Origin: Alteribacter keqinensis
GTDB lineage: Bacteria; Bacillota; Bacilli; Bacillales; Salisediminibacteriaceae
Length of the DNA stretch: 64,000 nucleotides
Assembly: GCF_003710255.1 (NCBI RefSeq)
Contig: NZ_RHIB01000001.1
Location: 1,984,001-2,048,000 of the forward strand
Direction: 5' to 3'
The notes under the pieces were generated by a model. The model made no database searches and was not told the DNA's origin. It saw nothing but the letters and a program-made list of their open reading frames with translations. A program made the position numbers and the translations under genes. Shown one piece after another: positions 1 through 6,521 of this stretch (positions within the stretch are counted from its first letter, which is position 1; every line of letters starts with the position of its first letter).

Positions 1-971
1 ACATCCTTCATACATACGACCACCTGCCTGTCGTCCATGTAAACCTTACAGACAACCAGGCCCGCGGACTGGCTAATCACCCGCAGATCTCGGCTGTCGA
101 AGAAAATGCTGAAGTGCAGGCACTCGGTCAGACCGTACCTTGGGGGGTTCCCCATGTACAGGGAACGGCTGCTCAGGACGCAGGTTACACCGGAGCCGGG
201 CTTAAAGTCGCTATCCTTGACACTGGTATTGACCGTAATCACGAAGACCTTGCTGCCAATGTAAAAGGCGGACACTCTGTGTTTACGGATTCAGCAAACA
301 ACGATCCTTTTTACGACGCTGACGGACACGGCACCCACGTAGCCGGAACAGTCGCTGCTGTCGATAACAATCTTGGTGTTGTCGGTGTTGCGACACAGGC
401 TGAGCTTTATGCTGTAAAAGTACTCAACAACAACGGCAGCGGCTCCTATGCCGGTATCGCTCAAGGAATCGAATGGTCGATCAATAACGGAATGGATATC
501 ATCAATATGAGTTTAGGCGGATCCCAGAGTTCATCTATCCTTGAGCAGTTCTCCAACCTGGCTTACGAAGAAGGCCTTCTCGTTGTTGCAGCAGCCGGTA
601 ACAGCGGAAACCGCGGCGGCAACAATGACACTGTCGGCTACCCTGCGAAATACGATTCCGTAATCGCTGTCGCAGCTGTCGATCAGAACAACAACCGCGC
701 GACATTCTCAAGTACAGGACCGGCTGTTGAAATTTCAGCTCCTGGTGTGAGTGTTTTGAGCACAACTCCCGGCAACAATTATGCTGCTTTCAACGGTACG
801 TCAATGGCTTCCCCACACGTCGCAGGTGTTGCCGCACAAGTATGGCAGGCAAAGCCCGGACTGACTAATGTGGAGTTAAGAAACCTGTTAAACGACACAG
901 CTGTAAACCTGGGAGGGTCTAACCAATACGGTCATGGCCTTGTCCAGTCTCTCGATGCCATCCAGCAATAA
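1..971 (+). CDS. Alkaline subtilisin-family serine protease (5' end outside window)
   Basis: Secreted subtilisin (S8) endopeptidase, cut by the window start. The reading frame is open from base 3, and the first ~37 codons look like the end of an inhibitor I9 propeptide (VVHVNLTDNQARGLANHP), so an apparent GTG start at 114 is internal. The mature enzyme probably begins near QTVPWGVPHVQ, as in high-alkaline subtilisins. The catalytic triad is visible: Asp in AILDTGID (codon at 219), His in DGHGTHVAGT, Ser in NGTSMASPHVAG; the oxyanion Asn is in AAAGNSG. Length from the mature start to the stop fits a complete ~270-residue catalytic domain. The class is certain; substrate range is not visible. 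Confidence 0.95.
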   Translation, partial: ILHTYDHLPVVHVNLTDNQARGLANHPQISAVEENAEVQALGQTVPWGVPHVQGTAAQDAGYTGAGLKVAILDTGIDRNHEDLAANVKGGHSVFTDSANNDPFYDADGHGTHVAGTVAAVDNNLGVVGVATQAELYAVKVLNNNGSGSYAGIAQGIEWSINNGMDIINMSLGGSQSSSILEQFSNLAYEEGLLVVAAAGNSGNRGGNNDTVGYPAKYDSVIAVAAVDQNNNRATFSSTGPAVEISAPGVSVLSTTPGNNYAAFNGTSMASPHVAGVAAQVWQAKPGLTNVELRNLLNDTAVNLGGSNQYGHGLVQSLDAIQQ

Positions 972-1106
972 TAACAGACAGGACCTGGCGCTTCGTGCAC
1001 CAGGTTCTTCTTCTTTTTCACAGCTGCCGAGGAACAAATAAATCAGCAGTACAATCCCGGCAATCACTCCCGATAACGTCATGATTTTCCGCTGTTTTTC
1101 GCTCAT
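888..1106 (-). CDS. Small membrane protein, copy A (C-terminal tail probably read-through)
   Basis: The first ~26 residues (MSEKQRKIMTLSGVIAGIVL, then LIYLFL) form a charged N-terminus and one membrane helix. They match almost residue for residue the 28-residue protein encoded at 2767-2853. The start is supported by a GAGGTGACT ribosome site, which is also conserved in the second copy. After YLFL the frame runs on for 46 residues, antisense to the protease terminator and to the 3' end of the protease gene, so that tail is likely an accident of a lost stop codon rather than a selected domain. No function recognised. Confidence 0.6.
   Translation of the reverse strand: MSEKQRKIMTLSGVIAGIVLLIYLFLGSCEKEEEPGARSARSCLLLLLDGIERLDKAMTVLVRPSQVYSCVV
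981..1019 (+). terminator. Terminator of the subtilisin gene
   Basis: Inverted repeat ACCTGG (983-988) / CCAGGT (1000-1005) is followed by a T-rich tract ending in TTTTTC. It starts 12 bases after the protease stop codon. Confidence 0.75.
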
Positions 1107-1131
1107 CCTCAGTCACCTCTCTTGTATTTGT

Positions 1132-1314
1132 GAAGGCACTGAAAAAGTTCGGTCTTTACCTTTTACATTGCCTTCTTTGCAATGATGGGAACAGTTGCCT
1201 CTTTTAAAAGCCTGATACGAGGGGGTTTCTCGTAACAGGCGCGCAACCGGGTGGATCCATTGCCATTAAAATAAAGGCATTGAAAAAGGTGGGCCTTACT
1301 TTCTCAGTGGTCTC
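1132..1314. mobile_element. MITE-like element, copy A
   Basis: A 183-bp non-coding element whose reverse complement aligns along its whole length with 27678-27861. Ends are imperfect inverted repeats: GAAGGCACTGAAAAAGT at 1132 and, on the other strand, GAGACCACTGAGAAAGT from 1314. Each end can fold as a ~40-bp imperfect hairpin, and a central stem (GCCTGATACGAG / CTCGTAACAGGC, 1210-1240) is kept in both copies with different bases. No obvious target duplication flanks this copy. It has no coding capacity, so transposition would need a transposase in trans. Confidence 0.8.
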
Positions 1315-1362
1315 AGACGGTTCTTTTGCTTCCTGCGAAGCAGTGGAACCGTCTTCTCTTTT
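1315..1362 (+). repeat. Hairpin repeat, family H copy 1
   Basis: Stem GACGGTTC (1316-1323) / GAACCGTC (1346-1353) with an inner TGCTTC/GAAGCA stem, followed by TTCTCTTTTT, so it could terminate rightward transcription. The loop region is related to two further hairpins at 2708 and 2878. It directly abuts the end of the mobile element. Confidence 0.65.
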
Positions 1363-1475
1363 TCCGTCAATACTCCACCTGAACCCCCCACACTCAAATA
1401 TCTTTCCCGATCGAAGTATGCATGCTATGATCTGTTTACCTACGGTGCCTGGCACTGTAAAGAATGGAGGTCAAT

Positions 1476-2705
1476 ATGGAAACGTCATCGTTAACGACAC
1501 TATTAAAATCGAAAACCTTCACCATTAAAAATCGGTTTTTTAAAGCTGCTATGAGTGAAGCCCTCGCCACATCACAAAACAACCCTACAGAGTCACTTAT
1601 TGATTTATACGCACGTTGGGCTAAAGGCGGTGCAGGCCTTCTGATTAGTGGGAACGTGATGGTCGATCGAAAAGCTATAGGGGAACCTGGAAATGTTGCG
1701 ATTGAAGACGAGCGGGACTTAGCCATGTTAAAGAAGTGGGCAAACGCAGGCACTCAGCATGATACTCACCTTTGGGTTCAGTTAAATCACCCAGGGAAGC
1801 AAACACCAAAATCCGTATCAAAAGAACCCGTTGCCCCCAGTGCTGTTCCCCTCTTTGGAGGTACATACTCCTTTAACAAGCCTCGTGCACTCACTACTCA
1901 TGAAATTTGGGAAATCATTAAACGCTTTGGACGTGCTGCAAAAGTTGTTAAAAAAGCAGGATTTACAGGGGTCCAAATTCATTCGGCCCATGGATATTTA
2001 ATCAGTCAATTTTTATCTCCACATCATAACCAACGAACAGATGAATGGGGTGGAGAATTGAACCATCGCATGCAATTTCTTTTAAAGGTTTACCAAGAAA
2101 TAAGAAAGCAAGTAGGCGATGATTTTCCCATAGGCATTAAACTTAATTCAGCTGATTTTCAACGGGGAGGATTTACTGAAGAAGAGTCCATGGACGTACT
2201 TAAAATCATGGACGAAGCGGGTATTGATTTGATCGAAATTTCAGGTGGAAACTATGAAAACCCTAAAATGCTTGGTGGAGACGTGAAAAAAAGTACGAAG
2301 GAAAGAGAAGCCTATTTTTTAGAGTACGCTGAAAAGGCAAGGCATTTCATTCGTGCCCCCTTTGTTGTTACCGGAGGGTTTCGATCTGGGAAAGCCATGG
2401 TGGATGCCATTGAAAGTGGGTTCGTAGACATGGTTGGTATCGGAAAGCCGTTTGCTTTAAACCCTGATCTTCCGAACCAAATCATCGATGGCTCCTACGA
2501 AACGGTAAACACAAAACCGATAAAAACCGGCATTAAATCATTAGATAACACTATATCCAGCATGTTAGAACTCACTTGGTATGAACAGCAACTCGCACGA
2601 ATGGGAAAAGGGAAAGATCCCGATCCTGACCTTTCCCCATGGAAAACCCTTGTTAACATGATTGTCACCCACGGCACTGCCATGTTACATAAGAGGCGAA
2701 TCTAA
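1476..2705 (+). CDS. NADH:flavin oxidoreductase, Old Yellow Enzyme family
   Basis: Cytoplasmic FMN-dependent ene-reductase of the Old Yellow Enzyme superfamily, a TIM barrel that reduces activated C=C bonds with NAD(P)H. The family signature is clear (HSAHGYLISQFLSPHHNQR, then TDEWGG). WVQLNHPGKQ near residue 110 and VVTGGFRSG near 300 are the usual FMN-site strands. An ATG at 1464 overlaps the ribosome site GGAGG (1466-1470); the ATG at 1476, five bases after it, is the better start, giving 409 residues. The codons are visibly more AT-rich than those of neighbouring genes. The gene sits between two copies of a tiny membrane-protein gene and hairpin repeats, which suggests it arrived by transfer. 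Physiological substrate unknown. Confidence 0.9.
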   Translation: METSSLTTLLKSKTFTIKNRFFKAAMSEALATSQNNPTESLIDLYARWAKGGAGLLISGNVMVDRKAIGEPGNVAIEDERDLAMLKKWANAGTQHDTHLWVQLNHPGKQTPKSVSKEPVAPSAVPLFGGTYSFNKPRALTTHEIWEIIKRFGRAAKVVKKAGFTGVQIHSAHGYLISQFLSPHHNQRTDEWGGELNHRMQFLLKVYQEIRKQVGDDFPIGIKLNSADFQRGGFTEEESMDVLKIMDEAGIDLIEISGGNYENPKMLGGDVKKSTKEREAYFLEYAEKARHFIRAPFVVTGGFRSGKAMVDAIESGFVDMVGIGKPFALNPDLPNQIIDGSYETVNTKPIKTGIKSLDNTISSMLELTWYEQQLARMGKGKDPDPDLSPWKTLVNMIVTHGTAMLHKRRI

Positions 2706-2707
2706 AT

Positions 2708-2751
2708 GGGGGGCGGATCCGTTGCATCCGGCGAAGCAACGAACCCCCCCT
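2708..2751 (+). terminator. Terminator of the ene-reductase gene; hairpin family H copy 2
   Basis: GGGGGGCGG ... CGTTGC (to 2725), loop ATCCGGCGAA, GCAACG ... CCCCCCC, then CAATTTTCTT. It starts two bases after the stop codon. The GTTGCATCCGGCGAAGCAAC core is shared with the hairpin at 2878. Confidence 0.75.
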
Positions 2752-2766
2752 CCCAATTTTCTTAAT

Positions 2767-2853
2767 CTAATTCAATAGAAACAAATAAACCAACAGCGCC
2801 ACTCCCGCAATTAATCCCGACAACGTCATGATTTTTCTTTGCCTATCGTTCAC
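2767..2853 (-). CDS. Tiny membrane protein, copy B (28 residues)
   Basis: GTG start with a CGAGGTGACT ribosome site eight bases upstream. The product is MNDRQRKIMTLSGLIAGVAL followed by LVYLFLLN: a basic N-terminus and one transmembrane helix, stopping just after the helix. Copy A at 1106 has the same first 26 positions with conservative changes and the same upstream ribosome-site sequence. Conservation of both the protein and its translation signal argues that this is a real gene. Role unknown. Confidence 0.7.
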   Translation of the reverse strand: MNDRQRKIMTLSGLIAGVALLVYLFLLN

Positions 2854-2877
2854 TCTAAGTCACCTCGCAGTTCTGGG

Positions 2878-2913
2878 ACGGTTCTGTTGCATCCGGCAAA
2901 GAAACAGAATCTC
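2878..2913. repeat. Hairpin repeat, family H copy 3
   Basis: GTTCTGTT (2881-2888) pairs with AACAGAATC (2903-2911) around the conserved core GTTGCATCCGGCAAAGAAAC. It lies just beyond the 3' end of the methyltransferase gene, but no U-tract follows on the minus strand, so terminator function is doubtful. Confidence 0.55.
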
Positions 2914-2919
2914 CTCACT

Positions 2920-3546
2920 CTAACCTTCAATAATAAACACCCCACCACAGTGAGAATGCCTGTGAAACGTCACTTTACACCTTCCTCTAAGAGCGTCTTT
3001 GAGCTCATCTGCCACAAAGTAAACCTCATCACTGTCCCAGTGGTGAAGATTCTCTTCCCGGCATGCGCTTAACAACTCGCGTGTCTCAAATGCAACGTCA
3101 CCAATAAAGATCTTCCCGCTCTCTTTTAGAAGCGGCAACAACTCCTCAATCATTCGCACTTTACCCTTGTCACTCAAGTGATGAAGCGTATAGGTACTCA
3201 CCACTGCGTCAAACTTTTCTTCCACTACGCTTTGGGGCAACCCCTCTGCAAAATCCCATTCAATCAGCTTCGCCTCTGGCATTTTCCTGCGGGCAATAGC
3301 CATCATCTCACTGGAAAAATCAATACCTGTTATCCGGTGGCCGGATTCGTATAAACTCGTTGTAAGAACACCAGTCCCAAAACCAATATCCAAGACGTCT
3401 GCCTTATCTATCTTCATCACTTCACTATAAATTCCATTGATGTTTTTCTGATACCCCGCAAAGGGATACTCGTCCTTTTCCTCACTTACAATTACGTCCT
3501 GATCGTAGGCTTTAGCCCACAAATCAAATCCTTGTTTATTTAGCAA
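2920..3546 (-). CDS. Class I SAM-dependent methyltransferase
   Basis: 208-residue Rossmann-fold methyltransferase. Motif I VLDIGFGTGVLT (near residue 50) binds S-adenosylmethionine, followed by GIDFSSEMMAIARRKMPEA (motif II) and FDAVVSTYTLHHLSD (motif IV region). The N-terminus (FDLWAKAYDQDV) is typical of the YrrT-like group of Bacillus methyltransferases. The substrate cannot be told from sequence. It lies 17 bases downstream of the double acetyltransferase gene and is probably cotranscribed with it. Confidence 0.88.
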   Translation of the reverse strand: MLNKQGFDLWAKAYDQDVIVSEEKDEYPFAGYQKNINGIYSEVMKIDKADVLDIGFGTGVLTTSLYESGHRITGIDFSSEMMAIARRKMPEAKLIEWDFAEGLPQSVVEEKFDAVVSTYTLHHLSDKGKVRMIEELLPLLKESGKIFIGDVAFETRELLSACREENLHHWDSDEVYFVADELKDALRGRCKVTFHRHSHCGGVFIIEG

Positions 3547-3563
3547 TTTTTCATTCTCCTCTA

Positions 3564-4454
3564 TCAGTTACCTTTTTGCCAGCGAAAAGAAGTAGATACG
3601 ATCGTTTCAAAGAATCCAATACGGTGATACAGCTTTCTTGCACCTTCGTTCTTTTCGTCTACACTTAAAAATAAAGAGTGAACCGCTGCTTCTTTTGCTT
3701 TCTCAATCGTGTGTTCGATCAACGACGAAGCCACGCCTTGGTTACGAAAATCTTCGTGAACGGCAACGTCTTCCAGCCTGTAAAAGGTAGTCCCTTCAAT
3801 GTGATCCCACAGGATTGCCCCCGCAACACGATCGTCAATGGTCACGTATGCCGCTTCCATTTTAAAGTCGCCCAAATATTCATCCAGCTGCTCTACGGGC
3901 TTCTCCCACTTTCCAGCCAGGCTTAACACCCGGGCCGCGTCTTCGTAGTGACGGTCTCCTTTATGTAAAGGCTGAACTTTTATCAAGCTGGTCCCCTCTT
4001 CAAATCCTTGAACATCAATATTCATTTCGATTTGACGGGACCCCTTTTTCCACTCTCTTTGCTCCGCCGTGGATAAAAGAAGGCTGTTGCTTTCATTAAT
4101 ACTCAAAATGACAGTGTCAAACTGTTCAGATATTTCACCTTCCAGTTGTCCGAAAAGCCATTCAAATACACGTTCATCGTGATTTTCTTTTGTAAACACC
4201 GGTCCGATTACATACGTCTCTTTGTCTCCAGGTTCATATAAAAAACCGAAAAATCCAACAGGATAATCTTTATTTTCTACTACATAAAGCGTGTCCCCGT
4301 ACGTGTTCCCCCACTCGGCCACTTCCGCTTCAAGCTCCTCCAACCCTTTCACTCTGGGATAAGAAAGACCTTGCGTCTCTTCCTTCCAACTCCACTGGCA
4401 TAATTGATCAATAAATGCCCGATCGGCCGCTTCTGCTTTTCGAATCGTCTTCAT
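3564..4454 (-). CDS. Tandem GNAT N-acetyltransferase
   Basis: 296 residues, about twice a single GNAT domain. The C-terminal half has a clear acetyl-CoA motif A (VHEDFRNQGVASSLIEHTIE) and motif B (NEGARKLYHRIGF). The N-terminal half keeps the fold outline (GFFGFLYEP, TYVIGPVFTKENHDERVFEW) but lacks a clean Q/RxxGxG/A loop, so it may bind substrate or be degenerate. Start ATG 4454 follows an ACGGAGG ribosome site. Acceptor substrate unknown. Confidence 0.85.
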   Translation of the reverse strand: MKTIRKAEAADRAFIDQLCQWSWKEETQGLSYPRVKGLEELEAEVAEWGNTYGDTLYVVENKDYPVGFFGFLYEPGDKETYVIGPVFTKENHDERVFEWLFGQLEGEISEQFDTVILSINESNSLLLSTAEQREWKKGSRQIEMNIDVQGFEEGTSLIKVQPLHKGDRHYEDAARVLSLAGKWEKPVEQLDEYLGDFKMEAAYVTIDDRVAGAILWDHIEGTTFYRLEDVAVHEDFRNQGVASSLIEHTIEKAKEAAVHSLFLSVDEKNEGARKLYHRIGFFETIVSTSFRWQKGN

Positions 4455-4469
4455 TCTTTTTTCCTCCGT

Positions 4470-4691
4470 TTATGTGCAACACATGACTGCTTTTGTCACA
4501 TCTTTTTCTTTGATTCAAATAATACCGTCTCTTACTTCGAACATGATTGCAGCATCCTGAAGCCGTTGAATCTGGCTTTCACTATGACTTGCCCACTCAA
4601 CATAAGGGCTTTCCTCCTCTGAGGCAAAAAGAACGAAGCACATCGTGCCTGCAAGGAGGATCCGTTTAATACGTTCTCGTTTTACCATCAT
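4470..4691 (-). pseudogene. Small secreted protein with an in-frame TGA
   Basis: A frame starting at ATG 4688 (or 4691), after GAGGGTGATG, overlaps the end of the upstream gene by 23-26 bases. It gives a short basic N-terminus, a hydrophobic stretch (ILLAGTMCFVLFA) and then SEEESPYVEWASHSESQIQ, ending in EVRDGII at TGA (4515-4517), 57 residues. Past the TGA the same frame continues with IKEKDVTKAVMCCT and TAA at 4470. The continuation looks like genuine protein, so the TGA may be a recent nonsense change, a sequencing error or read-through. The hydrophobic start suggests export. Family not named. Confidence 0.5.
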
Positions 4692-5340
4692 CACCCTCGA
4701 TCTTTAGGTTGGGTCCGTTGAAGCTGCCCCCACCAAAGCGACCAGCACTAGAGGTGGTACTTACATTCATTTCTTTTGAGATGGAAACAACCTTTCTCTC
4801 CGATCCTCTCAAGCTCACTTCATAAGGTCCATTTTCATTTAAGAGCGATAAAACCTCATTAAATTCTTTATACCCACTATATCTCTCCATAAATGAAAGT
4901 GTAAAAAAGACAGCTTCATTACTGTGATTCGTAAACATAAGCTCACACTCAACTTTCATCGGTTCGTTACCGGTTCTATTAAACTCGCAAACACTCTCCC
5001 CACTTTCGTAACTCACGGCATACACCCCAGAGGCAATCGTTCTTTCATATGCGGAAGCCGTTGCGATCGGCAGCGCGTTCACCAGGAGCAAGCTTAATAG
5101 AGAGAGTCTCAGTTTGTATTTATCGAGTGCTTTAACGAGCAACACAACCGCAGCTGCAATCATGGTAATGTAAAGCCATCCAAGCCACATGATCCCATCC
5201 GTTGTACTCACCGGAATCCCTAAAACCACCGCCGAGTGAACCCCGCGCTGGTAAGTCGCATGAGGAAATGGGAAGTTCAGAGCCATGACAACGAAGAAAA
5301 GTGAGAGGGAAGCGATAAAATAACCTTTATGTATAATCAA
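4666..5340 (-). CDS. Hypothetical membrane-anchored protein
   Basis: 224 residues. Three hydrophobic segments are visible: ~8-24, ~50-72 (MWLGWLYITMIAAAVVLLVK) and ~78-95. An external C-terminal domain of ~125 residues follows with two cysteines (ESVCEFNRTG and VECELMFTNHS). The GRFGGGSF patch near the C-terminus is flexible. It is first in an apparent leftward operon with the small secreted protein, the acetyltransferase and the methyltransferase. I do not recognise the family. Confidence 0.65.
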   Translation of the reverse strand: MIIHKGYFIASLSLFFVVMALNFPFPHATYQRGVHSAVVLGIPVSTTDGIMWLGWLYITMIAAAVVLLVKALDKYKLRLSLLSLLLVNALPIATASAYERTIASGVYAVSYESGESVCEFNRTGNEPMKVECELMFTNHSNEAVFFTLSFMERYSGYKEFNEVLSLLNENGPYEVSLRGSERKVVSISKEMNVSTTSSAGRFGGGSFNGPNLKIEGDDGKTRTY

Positions 5341-5396
5341 TCATTTCCCTCCTATGTCATATCATTTTGAATCTTCTTTATTTTAACATAAAAATC

Positions 5397-5436
5397 CAGT
5401 AAAAAAGGATGAACCCTTGGTGGGGTTCATCCTTTG
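5397..5436 (-). terminator. Terminator downstream of doxX
   Basis: Stem AAAGGATGAACCC / GGGTTCATCCTTT (5405-5434) followed on the minus strand by TTTTTTACTGG. It lies 14 bases beyond the DoxX stop codon. Confidence 0.85.
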
Positions 5437-5447
5437 GTTAAAATGAT

Positions 5448-5963
5448 TTACGCAGCTGCCGGTTTGCTGACTGCGTGCTTTTTGTTGCCATTACGGTTAA
5501 ACAGCTGCTGGCGGATATAAGGAATCACCCAACGGTCGCCACCGAAGCGGCCTGCGTTGTAGCCTGCAGCGAGAAGGAAGATGGTAAAGAGCATCATCCA
5601 AGGGTTAGAAGAGATGGTGCCTGCGAACATGAACGCAAAGTTCATCAAAATCCCAAAGAAAGCAGCAGCGGTAGTAAGGACTCCGAGAATGAGGCCAAGC
5701 CCTACAAGAAGCTCTCCCCAAGCAACCATATGACTGAACAGTTCAGCATTCGGAACCGCGAAGCTCTCAATAAACGCGTGGTAAGTCGGATACTGCTCAA
5801 TGACAGCTTCATTATTCACGACGCCCATAAGATAACCCTCTGCACTGAAGCCACCGGTTACCTTGCCCCAGCCGGCAGTGAGCCAGAGCCATCCGATATA
5901 CAGACGAACAGCGGTCAAAATCCCTGCAGCATAACGGTTTTCTCTCAAGAAATTCATAAACAT
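5448..5963 (-). CDS. DoxX family membrane protein
   Basis: 171-residue four-helix membrane protein of the DoxX family (thiosulfate:quinone oxidoreductase subunit-like and relatives). RLYIGWLWLTAGWGKVTGG in helix 1 and VAWGELLVGLGLILGVLTT in helix 2 are typical. The C-terminal tail is basic and cytosolic. ATG 5963 follows AGGGGG by eight to nine bases. The promoter carries a near-perfect Rex box at 6004-6021 and a second at 6176-6193, so expression is probably tied to the NADH/NAD+ ratio. The family is tied to redox processes but the exact reaction is not established. Confidence 0.88.
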   Translation of the reverse strand: MFMNFLRENRYAAGILTAVRLYIGWLWLTAGWGKVTGGFSAEGYLMGVVNNEAVIEQYPTYHAFIESFAVPNAELFSHMVAWGELLVGLGLILGVLTTAAAFFGILMNFAFMFAGTISSNPWMMLFTIFLLAAGYNAGRFGGDRWVIPYIRQQLFNRNGNKKHAVSKPAAA

Positions 5964-6003
5964 TTTAACATTCCCCCTAAGGTTGATTGCATTTCACAGG
6001 TTA

Positions 6004-6021
6004 TTGTGAAGTATTTCACAT
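6004..6021. promoter_or_regulatory. Rex operator upstream of doxX
   Basis: TTGTGAAGTATTTCACAT matches the Gram-positive Rex consensus TTGTGAAnnnnTTCACAA at every arm position but the last. It lies just downstream of the predicted -10, where a repressor would block initiation. Confidence 0.75.
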
Positions 6022-6024
6022 AAC

Positions 6025-6053
6025 AAGGTAAAAAAAAGAGATCGGTGTGTCAA
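6025..6053 (-). promoter_or_regulatory. Predicted doxX promoter
   Basis: On the minus strand, TTGACA (6053-6048), a 17-base spacer and TACCTT (6030-6025). The -35 is perfect and the -10 is weak, consistent with a regulated sigma-A promoter next to a Rex box. Confidence 0.55.
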
Positions 6054-6175
6054 AAAGCATTTGAATGGTTTTGTTTGCTCAACATTTCACATAAAGGTGT
6101 AAATATAAGAGCTGCTTGCTAAAGGATTGTTTGTGATCACTATCTCCTTTCACTTATAGTATACCCTGAGATAGA

Positions 6176-6193
6176 TTGTGATGAAACTCACAA
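6176..6193. promoter_or_regulatory. Second Rex-like box
   Basis: TTGTGATGAAACTCACAA has perfect six-base arms TTGTGA/TCACAA with the Rex spacing. It lies about 125 bp upstream of the -35 of doxX. Several further TGTGA/TCACA half sites lie between the two boxes (e.g. TTGTGATCAC at 6131). The stretch 6194-6406 holds no gene that I can support. Confidence 0.55.
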
Positions 6194-6406
6194 AGGTGAA
6201 CAAGCTGTGAAGGATTCGTGTCTGATTTGTGAACTGTTGATCAATCAATCAGATAGATTGGGTTGTTTCTGTAATGAGCTCTGTTTCATCAGGGTTTTTC
6301 TTCATTTGTCAGGTACTTTGCTACATTTCATCGGGATATTGAAATATCCACAGCCCTTTGAGCCGAAAGTGTTCACTCCACACGGACTGTCCTCCCCGCA
6401 CGGACA

Positions 6407-6469
6407 TATCTACCATCTTTTTACGTTTATCTACCATTTTTATATGTTTATCTACCACTTTTTCAATCG
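6407..6469. repeat. 21-bp array 1 (3 units)
   Basis: Three consecutive 21-base units start at 6407, 6428 and 6449. Each begins TATCTACCA and ends in a T-rich stretch. The array is beyond the ilvD terminator and upstream of doxX. Confidence 0.8.
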
Positions 6470-6482
6470 TTCACCAAGAAAA

Positions 6483-6513
6483 ACGGACGCCCCGCAGCAG
6501 CGGGACGCCCGAT
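6483..6513 (-). terminator. ilvD terminator
   Basis: An 11-bp GC-rich stem (two G-U pairs) around loop AGCA, GGACGCCCCGC / GCGGGACGCCC, followed on the minus strand by CCGTTTTTC. Nine bases beyond the ilvD stop. Confidence 0.85.
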
Positions 6514-6521
6514 CATCAAAC

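Noticed and set aside
1436-1460. Short palindrome ACGGTGCC/GGCACTGT before the ene-reductase
   Set aside because: Imperfect and single in the window; could be chance or a decayed terminator.
1464-1475. ATG at 1464 as start of the ene-reductase
   Set aside because: It overlaps the GGAGG ribosome site that serves the ATG at 1476.
5475-6023. Rightward 182-codon frame opposite doxX
   Set aside because: It is antisense to the DoxX gene and its promoter, has no ribosome site and an improbable composition.
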